DNA from: Blastomussa wellsi
Taxonomy: Eukaryota; Cnidaria; Anthozoa; Scleractinia; Plerogyridae
Direction: 5' to 3'
Assembly: GCA_947652115.1 (NCBI GenBank)
Contig: OX393567.1
Coordinates: forward strand, 22,234,357-22,298,356
DNA: 64,000 nt
Program-made: the position numbers and the translations under genes
Notes under the pieces: model-generated
The model's input: the letters and a program-made list of their open reading frames with translations, nothing else
Told to the model about the DNA's origin: nothing
Database searches by the model: none
Part shown: piece by piece, positions 24,461-36,639 of the stretch
How the letters are laid out: each line of letters begins with the position of its first letter
Position numbering within the stretch: the first letter of the stretch is position 1

Positions 24461-25375
24461 GAAAATAGTGTAAACACTGGAACTTACTTTTTAGTTATCT
24501 AGGCCAATGATAATCTGTTATGGAGAAACAACACTTTTCCTACTACTTCGACTTCTCAAATGGCTAAAAATCACAATATATACCTTTTATGACAAACATT
24601 ATCGACGGTATGTCACGCACCATCATAATTCTGAAATTCAAAATGCGATAGTTTCTAAACGAAGGATGTTAATAAGCTGAAACATTGTAAATGGATATAA
24701 ATTTAGTATCTCTTATGCCTGATAAGGATAAAACCTTTAATATTTCTTTAGGTTTGGATTTTATACCTGATGACGTCACGTGAAAACGATCTATATATAG
24801 CGTGACTTAGTTCCTTTAGACCAGTATGTAACAAATCGAAAAAAGTGGCGTGATCTGTGTTGTTTTGTAACAGAAGCATCTAAAATAGCGTGATCTAGTC
24901 CAGTATGTCACAGAATCGCATAAGCAAAGCGTGACCTGTACCTACAGTTCTGTTACTCGTCCAGTATACCATGGAATTGCATAAAATGGCGTAAACTAAT
25001 AGTTGTGCATGTAACATACGTGCCTGAAACTGCGTTACCTCGTCCAGTATATCACAGAATTGCATTAGCATGACTGTTTGTATATAATATGCGAAAGCCC
25101 CTAAATTAGCGTGACCTCGTCCAGTTAGTCACAGAATCGGATTAAATTGGCGTGACCAAGTTTTGTACCAAACAGAAGCACCTATTAGCGTGACCTCGTC
25201 CAGAATGTCACAGAATTGCATTAGCATGACGGTTTGTATGTAACATACAGAAGCACCTAAATTGGCGTGACCTCGTAAATCGAATAAAATGGCGTGACCA
25301 AATTTTTTACGTTACAGAAGCACTTATTAGCGTGACCTCGCCCACTATGTCACAGAATTACATTATGTGACCTAG

Positions 25376-28300
25376 TTTTGGCAGTGACAAGGTCCTTTTG
25401 TATTAGTTCCCAAAACTAACATTATAATAATTACATGCGAAGAAGTCGGAAAATAACATTTTGAACTGGAGACTAAAATAGTTATGGGAATCCAGTGATG
25501 AGTTTGAAGCCAAATGTGAAAGAGAAGGCCCCACACGAACATTGTATTAACTGCAGAATTCTGGGAACTCCTGGAGGCGTGTATGTGGTTTAGCGATATA
25601 GAAATAGCAATTGTCATAAACTCCTATTAAGAATATTGGCGTTGTTGCGTTGTCTCGCTAGTCCTGTTCCTGGAAATATTGCACGAGGCGTTTTGTAAGG
25701 TGTGTTCTGGTGCCTCTGATAGCTCTGTATTCGATATATAACTTGGTTTCTAGAATAGTCTAAGAGTGTTTTTAGTGTCTCGTTGAGGTCTGCAGTGGAC
25801 AAGCAAACGTTATATCAGTCTGTGCATACTTTCCTGTCTTTTGTCGATTTTTCTTCCCTAACTTATTCAACTCTTCGACCCGGAAAGTTGGAAAAAGGAG
25901 AAAGGAAAATTAACATTTTCTTTTGAATAGCAAAACCAACATTAAAAATCTCCGTCCTGTTCGTCATTCATTTTCTATGTCTGTACTAAGGAGAGTTTAA
26001 CTTTTTGGACATGACGATAGCCAATTATGTTATTCTCATGCGAATGTGTTATCAAAATATAAAGTACAGTACAACTGAAATTGGACGGAACTTACCATTG
26101 GACAGTTTGAGGGTTCTTATTCGCGTCTGGAGATCCACGAGAATATTTTTTTACATACCTGAGCTGTTTTGTACAAGTACAGTGGAGGAAACATATGCCT
26201 TGATCGGATTACAACTAATAATTATAATAATAAATTAAAATAAAACTAAAAATAACGTAATCACTGTGTAGCGTGTTGAAGCTAGCTGAATGTAATAGGG
26301 CTTAAAAAGTTTCCCACGAGTAGATAAGTTTAAAGTGATAAATTACATTAGCAAATCACGCGATCGTTAAATTGTAATATTTTCTGTTAGTATTTCTAAA
26401 ACGTACTCAAGGACCGTTCTTTGAAAAGGAATGGATTTCTATTTCTTCACATTTTCTTCGGATCGGTTTGAAACCGAATCTCCTACGTCGGAGTTGCAGA
26501 TCAAAAAGTAATTTCGTTTAGAGTTCCTCTTGGAACACGAAATTGAAAACACTTGATATACACAGTGATTGATGTAAAAACTCTTTGATGATGCATTGGC
26601 AATTGGATAGTAGACGCCCCTAGCTCAATAGTGTAACTAAATTCAAGAGCTTTCTTCTGGTACTCATTTCAGCAATGCAGCTCAGCCGGGCGAAAATTTG
26701 AAAAAAATGCGACAACTGTTCTTTGGTTACAAAAATCTCACAAAAAAACATAGGCAGTAATTTTACATACTCGTGAAGGAAGCACGCCAGATACACAGTG
26801 AATTAAAACCGTCTCGCGGATCCATTCATCTTTAAACTCCATTCAAGTGCAACATTTTCAATATGTCTTTTATTTCGCTTTGGCGAACCGTTCTCATTTT
26901 TGATGAACCAGAGTTTTTAGAACTCCTGCAGTTAGGGTGCAACATCATTTAATTTGAAATGTCAAACGCTATCGTGGACAAGCTGCAAACCCAGGAACAG
27001 CTCGATTTTTCACGCTATGTTTTTGCTATCGTCTTTCGACAACGGATTTAACGACAGACAGAATTTGACTCGGAAAACAAATTCACTCGTGTTTACCAGA
27101 CTATTTAGTATGCTCTGGCAATCTGTTATTGTTTAACCTTTGCACCTATTTCGTAGTGACGTTGATCGAGTTGTCGACTGCTCTGCAAAAGTTTTCAGTC
27201 CAGCTTCAAACTTCAAGAGCCATAAATCTCTTGGTAATCCATTACAGCACATAAAAGTAACAAATCTGCAAACCAAATAAAATGTCAAGACTCTGTAACG
27301 GTAGAAACGCCTGTTTTTGTCCAGTGCGGTTAACACACCAAAATAACCTGTACTGGTAAAACTATTTGTCCGTGAAATCAGCTTTAGACAAAAATCAGAG
27401 ACAAAATATTGTTTTATAATCAACTTGCTTTTAGCCTGAGGGAAAACAAAATTCTTGAGGAGAAAAATCGTACAATCACGCAGCGTTGTCGCCAATTCGC
27501 AGATTTATCATATCTCGGTTGATTTTCAAAGTTGTTAGCTTGAAAAAAATCTCATGTCTCGAACGGATGCTATCGTGAATTGTCTGAAACACTCTTGGGG
27601 GTCGCACGCTGGATATTCGTGACAACACATTTTGATACTGAAATCTGAACGGGGCTTTAAACAAGCACGATATATGCCACAAATCGGTTCAGCATTAATA
27701 TTCGTGACACGAGATCTGCAGCGCAGTCCATAATATAAATACATTTTTGCTAGTTCATTCACGTTCTGGATAGCTTTTATTTCGGTAATACAAGTCGCAA
27801 TAAAACCTAGACAAGACTAGACAACTATAATGACACATTTTTTATCGCAATGTGGAAAATTGGTGGGATAATATGTTCTCATATCGGCTTGCGTGTTGTA
27901 TACTCTCAGTGTGTTCGCTGGTCTTAATTAAGGGCAGATTTCTATCTCCGACTACGGCTAGTCTTGATCTGTCCCGGGCAAACTGAGTTGTTTTTACTTA
28001 GTCCAAGTGTCAAGCTTCACGATTTACAACGATAACTTTTTTATGTCAAACACCGGTCATCATAATTTCCGGTTCGCTGCCCTTTTGAAAGTTCGACGGT
28101 GTTGCGTTGCACAGTGCGTTCCTCGCCAAAAAAAATTGAAAATCTCTTTTCGACTCGCCTCCTTCTGGAGTATATTTAGAATCCAATACATTGGTTATTA
28201 ATTTCCCGTTGCGTTTTAATCATTTTCAAATAAATCGTGCCTTCAGAAAGTTTGACACAAGAGTGCGATTAGACGCTCTGTGATATCCGGACAAAACGCC

Positions 28301-29425
28301 CAATGTCACCTTTTCGCCTTGATATCCGTTCCAAGATATTTTCTATCAGTAAAGATTTGAAACGGCGAAAATACGCGCAGGCAAACTTTTCTCAAAGCGT
28401 TGTTAGGGCATTGTATTCTTTTGAAAAACTTGTCAAGAATAAACCATAGTCACTGTTATGTAAATGCAAATTCAGGCACGTACAAAAAGCCAATTTAATG
28501 TGCCAAATTGTGGTTTCTGTGAATTCATCTGGTTTCCAAGTGACTTAATTTCTCGGGGACTTTTCATTCTCTGCCAGGACAACAGTTAGGGTTAGACCGA
28601 CTGAGCTGCCAATAAGTATTTGTTTGATTCTCAGAGCTACTGGAACTGTTGTATAAATTCTTAAACACACATTTGCCTTGTAGGTCTTTTTTATTCAAGT
28701 GGAAGCCACTGGACTGTGACTGTCAAATCAAAGGCAACCCACTGCTAACCGAAGCAAGATAGCAAGTAACATAAATATTAACTTGTAAAAAAATAATTTT
28801 ATTGGCCAACAATGGAAATATCAAATACGCGAATTCAGCCCAAGGCACAACTAGAATGACACTTTTTCTAGGATTATTGCTACAAGACGTTTACAAAAGC
28901 TATCATCTCTATCGATCTACTATTTACATGAGGATAGAATCGTAAATCAAGTTTCATTTGGCAAGCACTATAGTAGCACTCTAATGTAGAGGAACGCGAT
29001 AATTTAGAAATCGGAAGCTTTGCTGCAACGTAACATCACGATCTGTCCTTTTTCAACCGCTTGTCAGCTAACTTCTTCGACACAAATGTTGGCAAGTTTT
29101 TTAGCTTTTCGTGGCACAAGTGAAAACAAGAACTGTAAAATTCTGCTCGAAATAAAATAATATCAGTTTCAAGCGCATGAATCGTTTTCGTGATTTTTTT
29201 ACAATAATCTGTGCTCAATTCAAATCGTCTCGCGCACTCTGCTAACTTGAAATCGTGTGCAATAGCGTTTTTATAAGAACCAAGAGCTTCTGTAATCAGA
29301 AGCCATACAAAGTTCTGTCCTCTTCCAGCTAGCTGGCTCAAAACTGCTCAAGGCAGCAAGTTAAATTAAAATCATAACTCCATGGGAGCTAATTCGTCCG
29401 TAATGTTCGTGATCCTTGTGATCGT
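25376..29425. other. No gene seen downstream of SoxE
   Basis: No convincing coding exon was found. The segment 28798-29425 is probably SoxE 3' UTR: AATAAA on the minus strand at 28803-28798 is a candidate poly(A) signal, and a second lies near 28695. The open frame at 29036-29341 lacks an ATG. Confidence 0.45.
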
Positions 29426-30655
29426 TCACTTCCAAACGAGTGTATGTAGACGAGAAGGCGACGACTGAGGGTTCTGTGCGGTGGTGGTTGGTGCTGAGGC
29501 AGAAATAACAACAGAAGGAACATTGGAGATTGTGAAGGGTCGAGCGCTATTTCCGTTCACTTCGGCCTCTCCAAAAGCGAATTGAAATGCGGCGTTTTCG
29601 GATTGATTTCTCTGCTGCAGAGCTGAAGGAGCGACTTGATTCGGAGGGTAGGACGATGGAAGCTTCTGAAGCTGTTCCATAAACTCTGTGTAGCTGGATG
29701 AGACAGAATTATTATTCGACAAGAACTTGCTCGCACCGTGTGTTTGGGTGAAGCCCGGAGAGGAGAACGTGACCGCGGAGGCGGTTGAAGGTGGTGTGGA
29801 CAACAGAGGCTGAGTGTACGAGTGTAGATATTGATCGAACTCTGTTGTGTCCACCATCAGATCTGTGGTCAGGTCGCCCATTTCAACGTGGAAGTCGATC
29901 GCGCCGTTGTTGCTGCTGCTGCTACTGCTAGCGTTCTGCTCTATTTTCTTAGGGCAGGATGGAAAGCTGGAAGGAGGACCGTGGATCTCGGCGTCCGGCA
30001 TGCTGGCCTCGGAGAACTTCAATCCACCTTCCAACTTGATTGTGGCTGTAGGGGTGGTTGGAGGCGAAGTAGCTGAGCTGCTAGACCCTGGACTGCTGGC
30101 TTCTTCGCTCAAGCTGCTTTCTGGGCTCGCGCAGCTACCCTCTTGGCATCCAGATTTTGGCACCATCTGTGTATCGCCTTTCAATACTTTCAACAGATCA
30201 TCAGCTGAGATCGTGGCCTCTGGTTGATCAGGGCCGCCGTTGCCTTTTTGCTTCTTTCTCCGCGGTTGATATTTATAATCGGGGTGCTCTCGCTTGTGTT
30301 TCAACCGGAGTCTCTCAGCCTCTTCGATGAAGGGTTTCTTCTCCGCATCGTTCAGCAGTTTCCACAGTTTTCCCAGTGTTTTGCTCAGTTCAGCGTTATG
30401 AAGATGTGGGTACTGATCGGCCAGCTTCCTTCTCGCTGCCTGCGCCCAAACCATAAAAGCATTCATTGGTCTCTTAACGTGTGGTTTGTGTTTATGTCCC
30501 CCGTTCACTCGTACAGGGAGTGGAATTAAAGACCAATCGTAACCATCCAGGACGTGATTTACAGCAGTTGCAATGGCGCTACTCAAATCCAAATTCTTCG
30601 CCTGAGCGATGTCGGGTTCGCTTTTCTTCACATCAGGGTTAGCTTGTTCCGTCAT
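29426..30655 (-). CDS. SoxE: SoxE-group HMG-box transcription factor (single exon)
   Basis: 409 codons from ATG 30655 to the stop at 29426, uninterrupted. The dimerisation segment (about aa 25-57) reads [20 protein letters not shown] and is diagnostic of SoxE (Sox8/9/10). The HMG box (about aa 60-138) contains [36 protein letters not shown] and [13 protein letters not shown] Ser/Thr/Pro-rich tail follows, with [10 protein letters not shown] and poly-Ser stretches. It lacks an obvious vertebrate-style C-terminal transactivation motif and ends RLHTLVWK. SoxE factors are nuclear; in cnidarians they are expressed in developing tissues, and in vertebrates they control neural crest, gonad and cartilage. 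Vertebrate SoxE genes have an intron inside the HMG box; this one does not. It is isolated, with many kilobases of gene-free DNA on both sides. Confidence 0.95.
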   Translation of the reverse strand: MTEQANPDVKKSEPDIAQAKNLDLSSAIATAVNHVLDGYDWSLIPLPVRVNGGHKHKPHVKRPMNAFMVWAQAARRKLADQYPHLHNAELSKTLGKLWKLLNDAEKKPFIEEAERLRLKHKREHPDYKYQPRRKKQKGNGGPDQPEATISADDLLKVLKGDTQMVPKSGCQEGSCASPESSLSEEASSPGSSSSATSPPTTPTATIKLEGGLKFSEASMPDAEIHGPPSSFPSCPKKIEQNASSSSSSNNGAIDFHVEMGDLTTDLMVDTTEFDQYLHSYTQPLLSTPPSTASAVTFSSPGFTQTHGASKFLSNNNSVSSSYTEFMEQLQKLPSSYPPNQVAPSALQQRNQSENAAFQFAFGEAEVNGNSARPFTISNVPSVVISASAPTTTAQNPQSSPSRLHTLVWK

Positions 30656-30799
30656 GTTTTACGTCCGAGATCTGCACCGCCGAAAGTGGTCGTTTTTTAA
30701 CTCTTCCAGCCCAAGATTGCGATTCCTCCAGCTGAAAAATCGAACTTCGTGCCAATTCGTATATTGGCGTATAGTTATTCAAAACACAGATATAATAAT

Positions 30800-30880
30800 A
30801 TCTTGACCAATGAAGCGAGACGGCATATTATGTTACCTCGACCGCTGATTGGTCAAGCTCAAAACCGCAGCCAATCAAAA
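30800..30880. promoter_or_regulatory. Cluster of CCAAT boxes upstream of SoxE
   Basis: Three CCAAT/ATTGG pentamers lie within 80 bp: GACCAATGAAG (about 30804), TGATTGGTCAA (about 30845) and GCCAATCAAA (about 30870). They lie 150-220 bp upstream of the SoxE ATG. This fits an NF-Y-type proximal promoter; function is inferred. Confidence 0.45.
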
Positions 30881-33365
30881 TGCTCGTATCAAGGACATAA
30901 ACACCCGCTGGATGTAGGTGTGTTGAAACCACTCACCAAAGCTCTGTTATTGGCCAAGGGTCGTGAGGCACGTGGGCGTGTAAAGTGTTACTTCGGCAAC
31001 TCTGTTATTTTTTTAGACCTTTCAAAAGGTTGGGAAAATTTTGATTGAAACTAATTTCCTTCTCACAGGATACGTAGGCCTCGAACGAGTCTCAAGCGAA
31101 AACGCGAGAGTCAGCCGTGCGTGCAGTCTATAATTATCTCGCGCCGTACTGTTGACAGAACTGGCAAACGATTCTCGCCTTTCAAAGTCGCCATCCCTGC
31201 CCTGTGCTGCACGGTGGTGTGATCTTTCTGATCTTTTACAGTATCGAGTTAAACCACCGGCTATCTTTTCCCAAACAGCTCCAATAAGAAATTATGCGAC
31301 CGTCAAATGTAAAAAAAAGTATTTTTCGACGCAAAATGTTAGCGTAGGAGCAGAGAAAAAGGATTTGCGTGCGGGAAAGGGTAGAGAATTGTTCAGGAAA
31401 AAAACAGGAAAGGGCGACAAATAACTTAGCTGGAACAAATGTCGTAAGCGCTTGTGGGAGATAATTGAGAGATATCAGTGAAGCTGAAGTGCGGGCGCGT
31501 GTTTGGTAATTCGCACTGATTTTGGATGCTATCAGGAGGAATAATTTGTTCTATTCGGCAGTGTCTAGTTCGATCTTTCTCGGAAAAAGGGGGGTTTTGG
31601 ATCGCAGGGTAGTCGGAAGAAGTTTAATGGATTTAAGTTTTCTGAAGGGTCAACAAACCCGACGAAACTAGAGACTCGTGCTTTCAACGCCATTAACGGT
31701 TGTATGTGTGGTTCTAATAAATTCCCAGTAGGGTCGCGGAGACAAGCGAGCGAATAGACGAATATCAAACGTGTCAAGTCGACACATTTCACACCAATTT
31801 TCCAAAGGTAACTTTTTTACATGCTCGTTTGCGTTTTCTTTTCCCGGCATTTTTTTGAGAATAAATCCAGAGATGCTTTCAAGGTCAGACCGAGACTAGA
31901 CGGGAAATATAATCCATCCGAAATAACCCGAAGGCCATCGCGCCACTATCTCCAACTTCCAGCGGCAAAATCGAGATACGCGTAGCGGGTATATTACGAG
32001 ACAGTCAACGCGATAAAATGTGATTGGATTACACGGTGATTGCAGAGAGATAACGTAGGTTGAAATCACGAAAAATAAATTAGGTAGAGTTTGGAAAGAA
32101 CACGATGGGCGCGAGTTATACAGGCGCGCCGCTAGCTGTGTTTCTCATGTCCACAAACAAGCGGCTCGTGGCGGCTCCATTTGTTACCGCGCACTAATGA
32201 CATAACTTCCGAAATGCAATACCACATACTTGCAGTCTGATACCTGTTCATGTCATGCCATGCTCGCGGCAGAAGTTGCGGTCTCTAGAAAAATATCTGC
32301 TCCCAGCATAAATCCAGGGAGTGCTGTAAACCAAACAAATATTTCGACTAAAATAATTTCAAAAAGCGCGGCGGACCAATGCTGCGTTAATTCTCGGTTA
32401 AATTTGAAATAACATGAAATAACTCGACGTGACAGCGTACCGAAATATCTCAGCTTTAATCCAAGCGGTTAGGATTAAGCCGGGGATCTATGTTTGTTCT
32501 AAAGTTCATCCCTTGAGTGTATGTTATCTCTGTTTAACCACATTCGGTTTGATCGTTTGTCAAAAAGTGCATGTCCTCTAAGGTCACCGTACTTTGAATA
32601 TCGAAACGCGACAATTAAAAAAAGCTGTTCCGAAATGTCAATCCAAGATTTTACTGTGTGTTCGATATATTTTGTGTACAAGCTATTTTTGAAGCAAGGA
32701 AATCACAACTCCAATGTTTTTACCGGTTGTTTACCAACTTCAGAACGAAACGTGCTTCGAAACGGGGATATGTGAGGTACTTCCGGTAGGGGGAATAAGG
32801 GTACGGGGTGTATTTCCGGTAGATTGTTACCCCGGGATTACTTCCACCATAATATTTGACGAATATCTTTTGATGTTTTCATTTGTTAAGCCTTAAACAT
32901 CCCAAAAAAAGGTCTTCTGGTTTGGTATTCTGATTTATTCTGTGGTTTTGAATATTTTCGACATAAAAAGAGGACGATTTTTTTTAAAGAAGCAAGGTTT
33001 GTTTTTGTTCATGATCACAGGGTGGTTTGGTTCCACGGTCCTTTTAATATATCCTTAACAAATTTAGTTTAGATGGCCTACAAGCTGTTGTTAATTTGTT
33101 CGGGGCAGAAAGTGAGTGCCTAAAGCCCAGATACAGTAGGATTTGGCAAAAATTCATTGAACTGTAGCAAAAGAATTAATAACCCCAATTGGCGTTCTGT
33201 TTTGATCCACGCCACGAAAATGCAGCGTACAATATATCTGTTTTAAGAAGAATCTTATCAAGTTACTCTTATAAGTTTCTCTCAATCACTGATTCCTATC
33301 GATAACGTTTCCCTGATTAGATTCAACACCAAGTAGTTACAAATATCTGTCTCTTTTACAAGAAC

Positions 33366-33389
33366 CACACACACACACACACACACACA
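33366..33389 (+). repeat. (CA)n microsatellite
   Basis: Twelve uninterrupted CA dinucleotides. Confidence 0.95.
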
Positions 33390-35274
33390 ACAAAACTGTC
33401 TGCACATATTCCGATCATTCCGCTGACTGGGCAAGGGTCGGAATGCTGGTGCGAATCCCCACAGTCTGCGGCGCTGTTGGCGGTTCACAAGGCGCACGCC
33501 CAACTAGGTGCTAATTCTTCGTCGTGTCTGGATTTTCTTCTAGAAATTTCGTGGCGCGGGGGTTTTATTCAGCATGAACCCACTCCAAACTGTAAGAGAT
33601 ACACTGATTTTCGCGAGGGATGAATTCTCCATACACTTGTTCCAGACAAAATGTTAAAGCTGAAAATCATGAAACACCTCTATATATTTACCGGTATTTT
33701 ATGACCATACAAACAGCCCATGGGATAAAATGTTTCCAAATTCTCCAGACATACAAAAATAAATTGCCAGTACACTCGCAGTTTATCTTCACAGCTGAAA
33801 CTAACTGATAAAAATGTTTAAAAATGTTTCACTTCGAATGTCACTATCGGGTTAATATCATACCGCATTGACCGTTAATACTCTTCAAGTATTTTGGGAA
33901 TCCTTGATGTTATCCGTTATGAGCGTGACTTCGGCTTATAGAAAGTTTCAACGTAATGCTGAGTTATTGCTGACTTTTTAAATGCCATAACTTTCAAAAG
34001 CGAACGGGAAAACTTTGAAGGAGCAAGTGGAAAAAAGGACTGCTGTGAAATACACGATTTCCCTGCCAGTATAATCCCTGTTTATTTATTTATTTTCCCA
34101 CAAATCTTCTTTAATTGAGATTTCATGATAACGCACTGATATGCTATGGAGCTCCCTTCTTAAAAATTTACAGGCAAAACACGCAAATATGGTATCATTT
34201 CTATTTTGGCCCCCCTTTGAACAGAAACAAGTTTGTGCACGTATTCTAAACTATTTTACTCAAATGCGAAGAATCCCCTTACGGCTATTTTCTCATATTT
34301 TGAAGTATGCGTGGAGGAAATTCTCCGACGAAATTCTCCAAAGTTCACATTCCAAACCCACTCAAACGAAGTTCCTTGACCTCTTCGGTAGGAACAATAA
34401 TATATTTTTCAGGAAAATTTCGCAACAGGTTAGCAGAAGGGAGTCTGAAAAGTGCAAAAAGAATTAAAAAGAAGTAGTATTTTCTGTTTAGCTTTTAATT
34501 ATCGCTTGGGTCGTAACGTCCGCTGATCTCCAGGAAATGTAGAGTGTTGAAAGCTATAACTGACAGAAATAAGACAGTATCATAAGCGTGGCTGGTTCGT
34601 ACAAGCGACATCAGTGCGCGACGTATAAACGACATAAAAAAATAGATCAGTTTTTCCTTATATCGTCCTGCTTCAGTCCTGCAATGTCGTTGTGTTGTGT
34701 TGTTCACACTGGTGACATAAAACTTAATCGCGAGGTCACGTTTGCATTTGGGTGACCTTGCCGCCCCATGCCGGACGTAATGTAACTTTGCAAATGATAT
34801 CACGACCTGTTACATCTGCAACGCACGTTACATGGTCAGTTCGGCAAAATTATTCATTGACCCCTAGTGCAGTACATTGTGTAATAAGTTTTGATATTGC
34901 ACAATCTAAATTGCAAAATCACCGTGAAAGTAGAAAGTAGAATTCTTGATCACTGATCACTGATCACGAGTATATGAATGTTCTGTCTTGTCATTTGGCA
35001 ATCCACAAGGGAGCGGCCCGGAGAGGAGGGTGGCGAGACACTGATTACAAATGTTGTCTTTTTGATTCCAAACCGTTCATTACCCTCCGTAATTTTTCAC
35101 CGCTTGGGGCCCAAGCGGGTGAGGGGTGCGGGAGTTTGGGGGGCCGGGGTAGACTGAACTGAAACTGGAGATATGAGCTACGTTACGGTTAGGCTCGATT
35201 ACCAGCCGCTGTTCGGGAACCGGAGCCCGCGCTCCTCAAGACCAGACTCAATAGAGCGGCGGAAATCGAGCCTA

Positions 35275-35470
35275 CGTTACGGTTTGTGCACTTTGAAAAG
35301 TTTAGCCTAAAGTTTTCAAATTCGTCATTTGTAATCCGTATCAATCTTCTCCATCCTTAACCATCCTTGTTTCTTTTGCTTCACCTCTTCACCTCTTTGG
35401 TATTTTTTTCCTTAAGAAATCATTAGTTTTAGTTTTCCTATTCAAAAATAACTCAAAATATCGTGACCTA
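35275..35470 (+). repeat. Dispersed 200-bp repeat, copy 1
   Basis: Shares with five other copies the block GTGCACTTTGAAAA, then AATTCGTCATTTGTAATCCG, TCTTCTCCATCC, CATCCTTGTTTC, CACCTCTTTGGT, and ends near TTAGTTTTAGTTTTCC. Plus orientation. No coding content. Confidence 0.7.
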
Positions 35471-36481
35471 TCTCATATGGGACACGAGATGCGCTATCTG
35501 TGGTGACGTACGACTGAAGAAGGGTTTGACATGTGACAAGACTGTATTTTCAGAAACGCTCTCCCCTCTGGGAATGAAGTGGAAACACGCACAGTTGCAT
35601 GATATTTTAAACGCGTAATCAACAAATCTTGTTTCGAGGCTTTTCACTCTGAAAACTTAAACTAATTTGCTTTCTAAGATGGATTATCTAGAGACGGAAA
35701 GGTCTGGAAAGGAAAGAAACTTCCGACCACACAGCAATCTTGCGGCACAAGCTAAAACTTGTTGTTGTCACAACTTTTAAAACTTTCTTCCACGGCCCAG
35801 GCATTTCTTTTGTAACCTTCAGTTTCAAGATATCCAGCGTTGAATGGGCTTGGTCGTCATGAATACACTCATATTTGGTAACGAATACCATTGCTTTCAA
35901 AACAAAGGAAACATTTAAATAGTTGTTCAACATGGTGGAAAAACACCAGAGGCAACAAGAAACTCAAAATAAACAAGGACGGCTTCGAATAAGGAAGATT
36001 GAAAAAGGTTGTAATTGACACACTTGGAAAATTGTGGCTAAACTTTTCCATGAAAGAGCTCCTTGAAACTCGCTGCAAAAAGGCAGTAAGACCAGATAAT
36101 TTAGTTTGAATTCCTTTTTTATCATTTGCAAACCTAAAAAAACATCACTTATGATCAATGTGTCCAACTGTTATAGCTCAATGAGAGGTGAAGATTTCTC
36201 TCCAGAAGCCAACGGTTTGCAAAGTACCGAATCACTTGTTTCGCCTGAGCAATTCTGAACACGTTTCTGAAAATCACTCTGGCATTCTCATTTTGCGGCA
36301 GCAGCGCAACTTTGAATCCTCGACAGTTGGGAAGACCTCCGACCACAAATTTTTCTATTGTGCTCGAAGCGTTTTTTTCTGAGGGCGAACCTTGTTTCTT
36401 TGTGAGTAAAGAGAGAGTTCGTACCCCCCATCGCTTGGAATCAACTATAATTCGGGAGTCGAAAGTAAAAGAGACCGTTGC

Positions 36482-36639
36482 CAGGGGCGGATTTAGGGGG
36501 AGGGTGCAGGGGGTGCGCACCCTTCCCTGAGATGACCTGCGACTTTCTAATATAACTAGTATTCTGCTTACGTCACCCATCAATTATGAATTCCTTAGTG
36601 GTGCACCCCCTCCTGAGAAAAATCCTGGATCCGCCCCTG
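36482..36639. mobile_element. hAT-type MITE with CAGGGGCGGAT ends
   Basis: Starts CAGGGGCGGATTTAGG and ends GGATCCGCCCCTG, a terminal repeat widely seen in animal hAT-derived MITEs. GTTGC flanks both ends (left ccGTTGC, right GTTGCct), a possible short target duplication. 158 bp; inside, GGGGTGCGCACCC is palindromic. Confidence 0.7.

Larger units (their letters stand above)
23560..25375. repeat. Decayed tandem array of about 40-bp units rich in GTGACC
   Basis: Units of roughly 35-60 bp follow the pattern AGTnTGTnACAGAATCG, then CATAAAATGGCGTGACCT. They occur at about 23560-23960 and 24780-25375. The conserved part is GCGTGACCT followed by CGTCCAG. The array is broken by a foldback (24021-24106), a small hairpin (24414-24460) and unique sequence. 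Confidence 0.7.
30881..36481. other. Non-coding DNA upstream of SoxE
   Basis: No gene recognised. It holds a (CA)n microsatellite (33366-33389), a dispersed-repeat copy (35275-35470), a more diverged copy at about 35930-36070, and TGATCAC triplets near 34950. Distal SoxE regulatory DNA is possible but unproven. Confidence 0.5.

Noticed and set aside
23560..25375. CRISPR-like array
   Set aside because: Units are degenerate and spacers are absent; this is eukaryotic tandem DNA.
29036..29341. 101-codon open frame on the minus strand below SoxE
   Set aside because: It begins with TTG, has no recognisable domain and lies in the likely SoxE 3' UTR.
34141..34467. 108-codon plus-strand frame
   Set aside because: No homology recognised; length is within chance for this composition.
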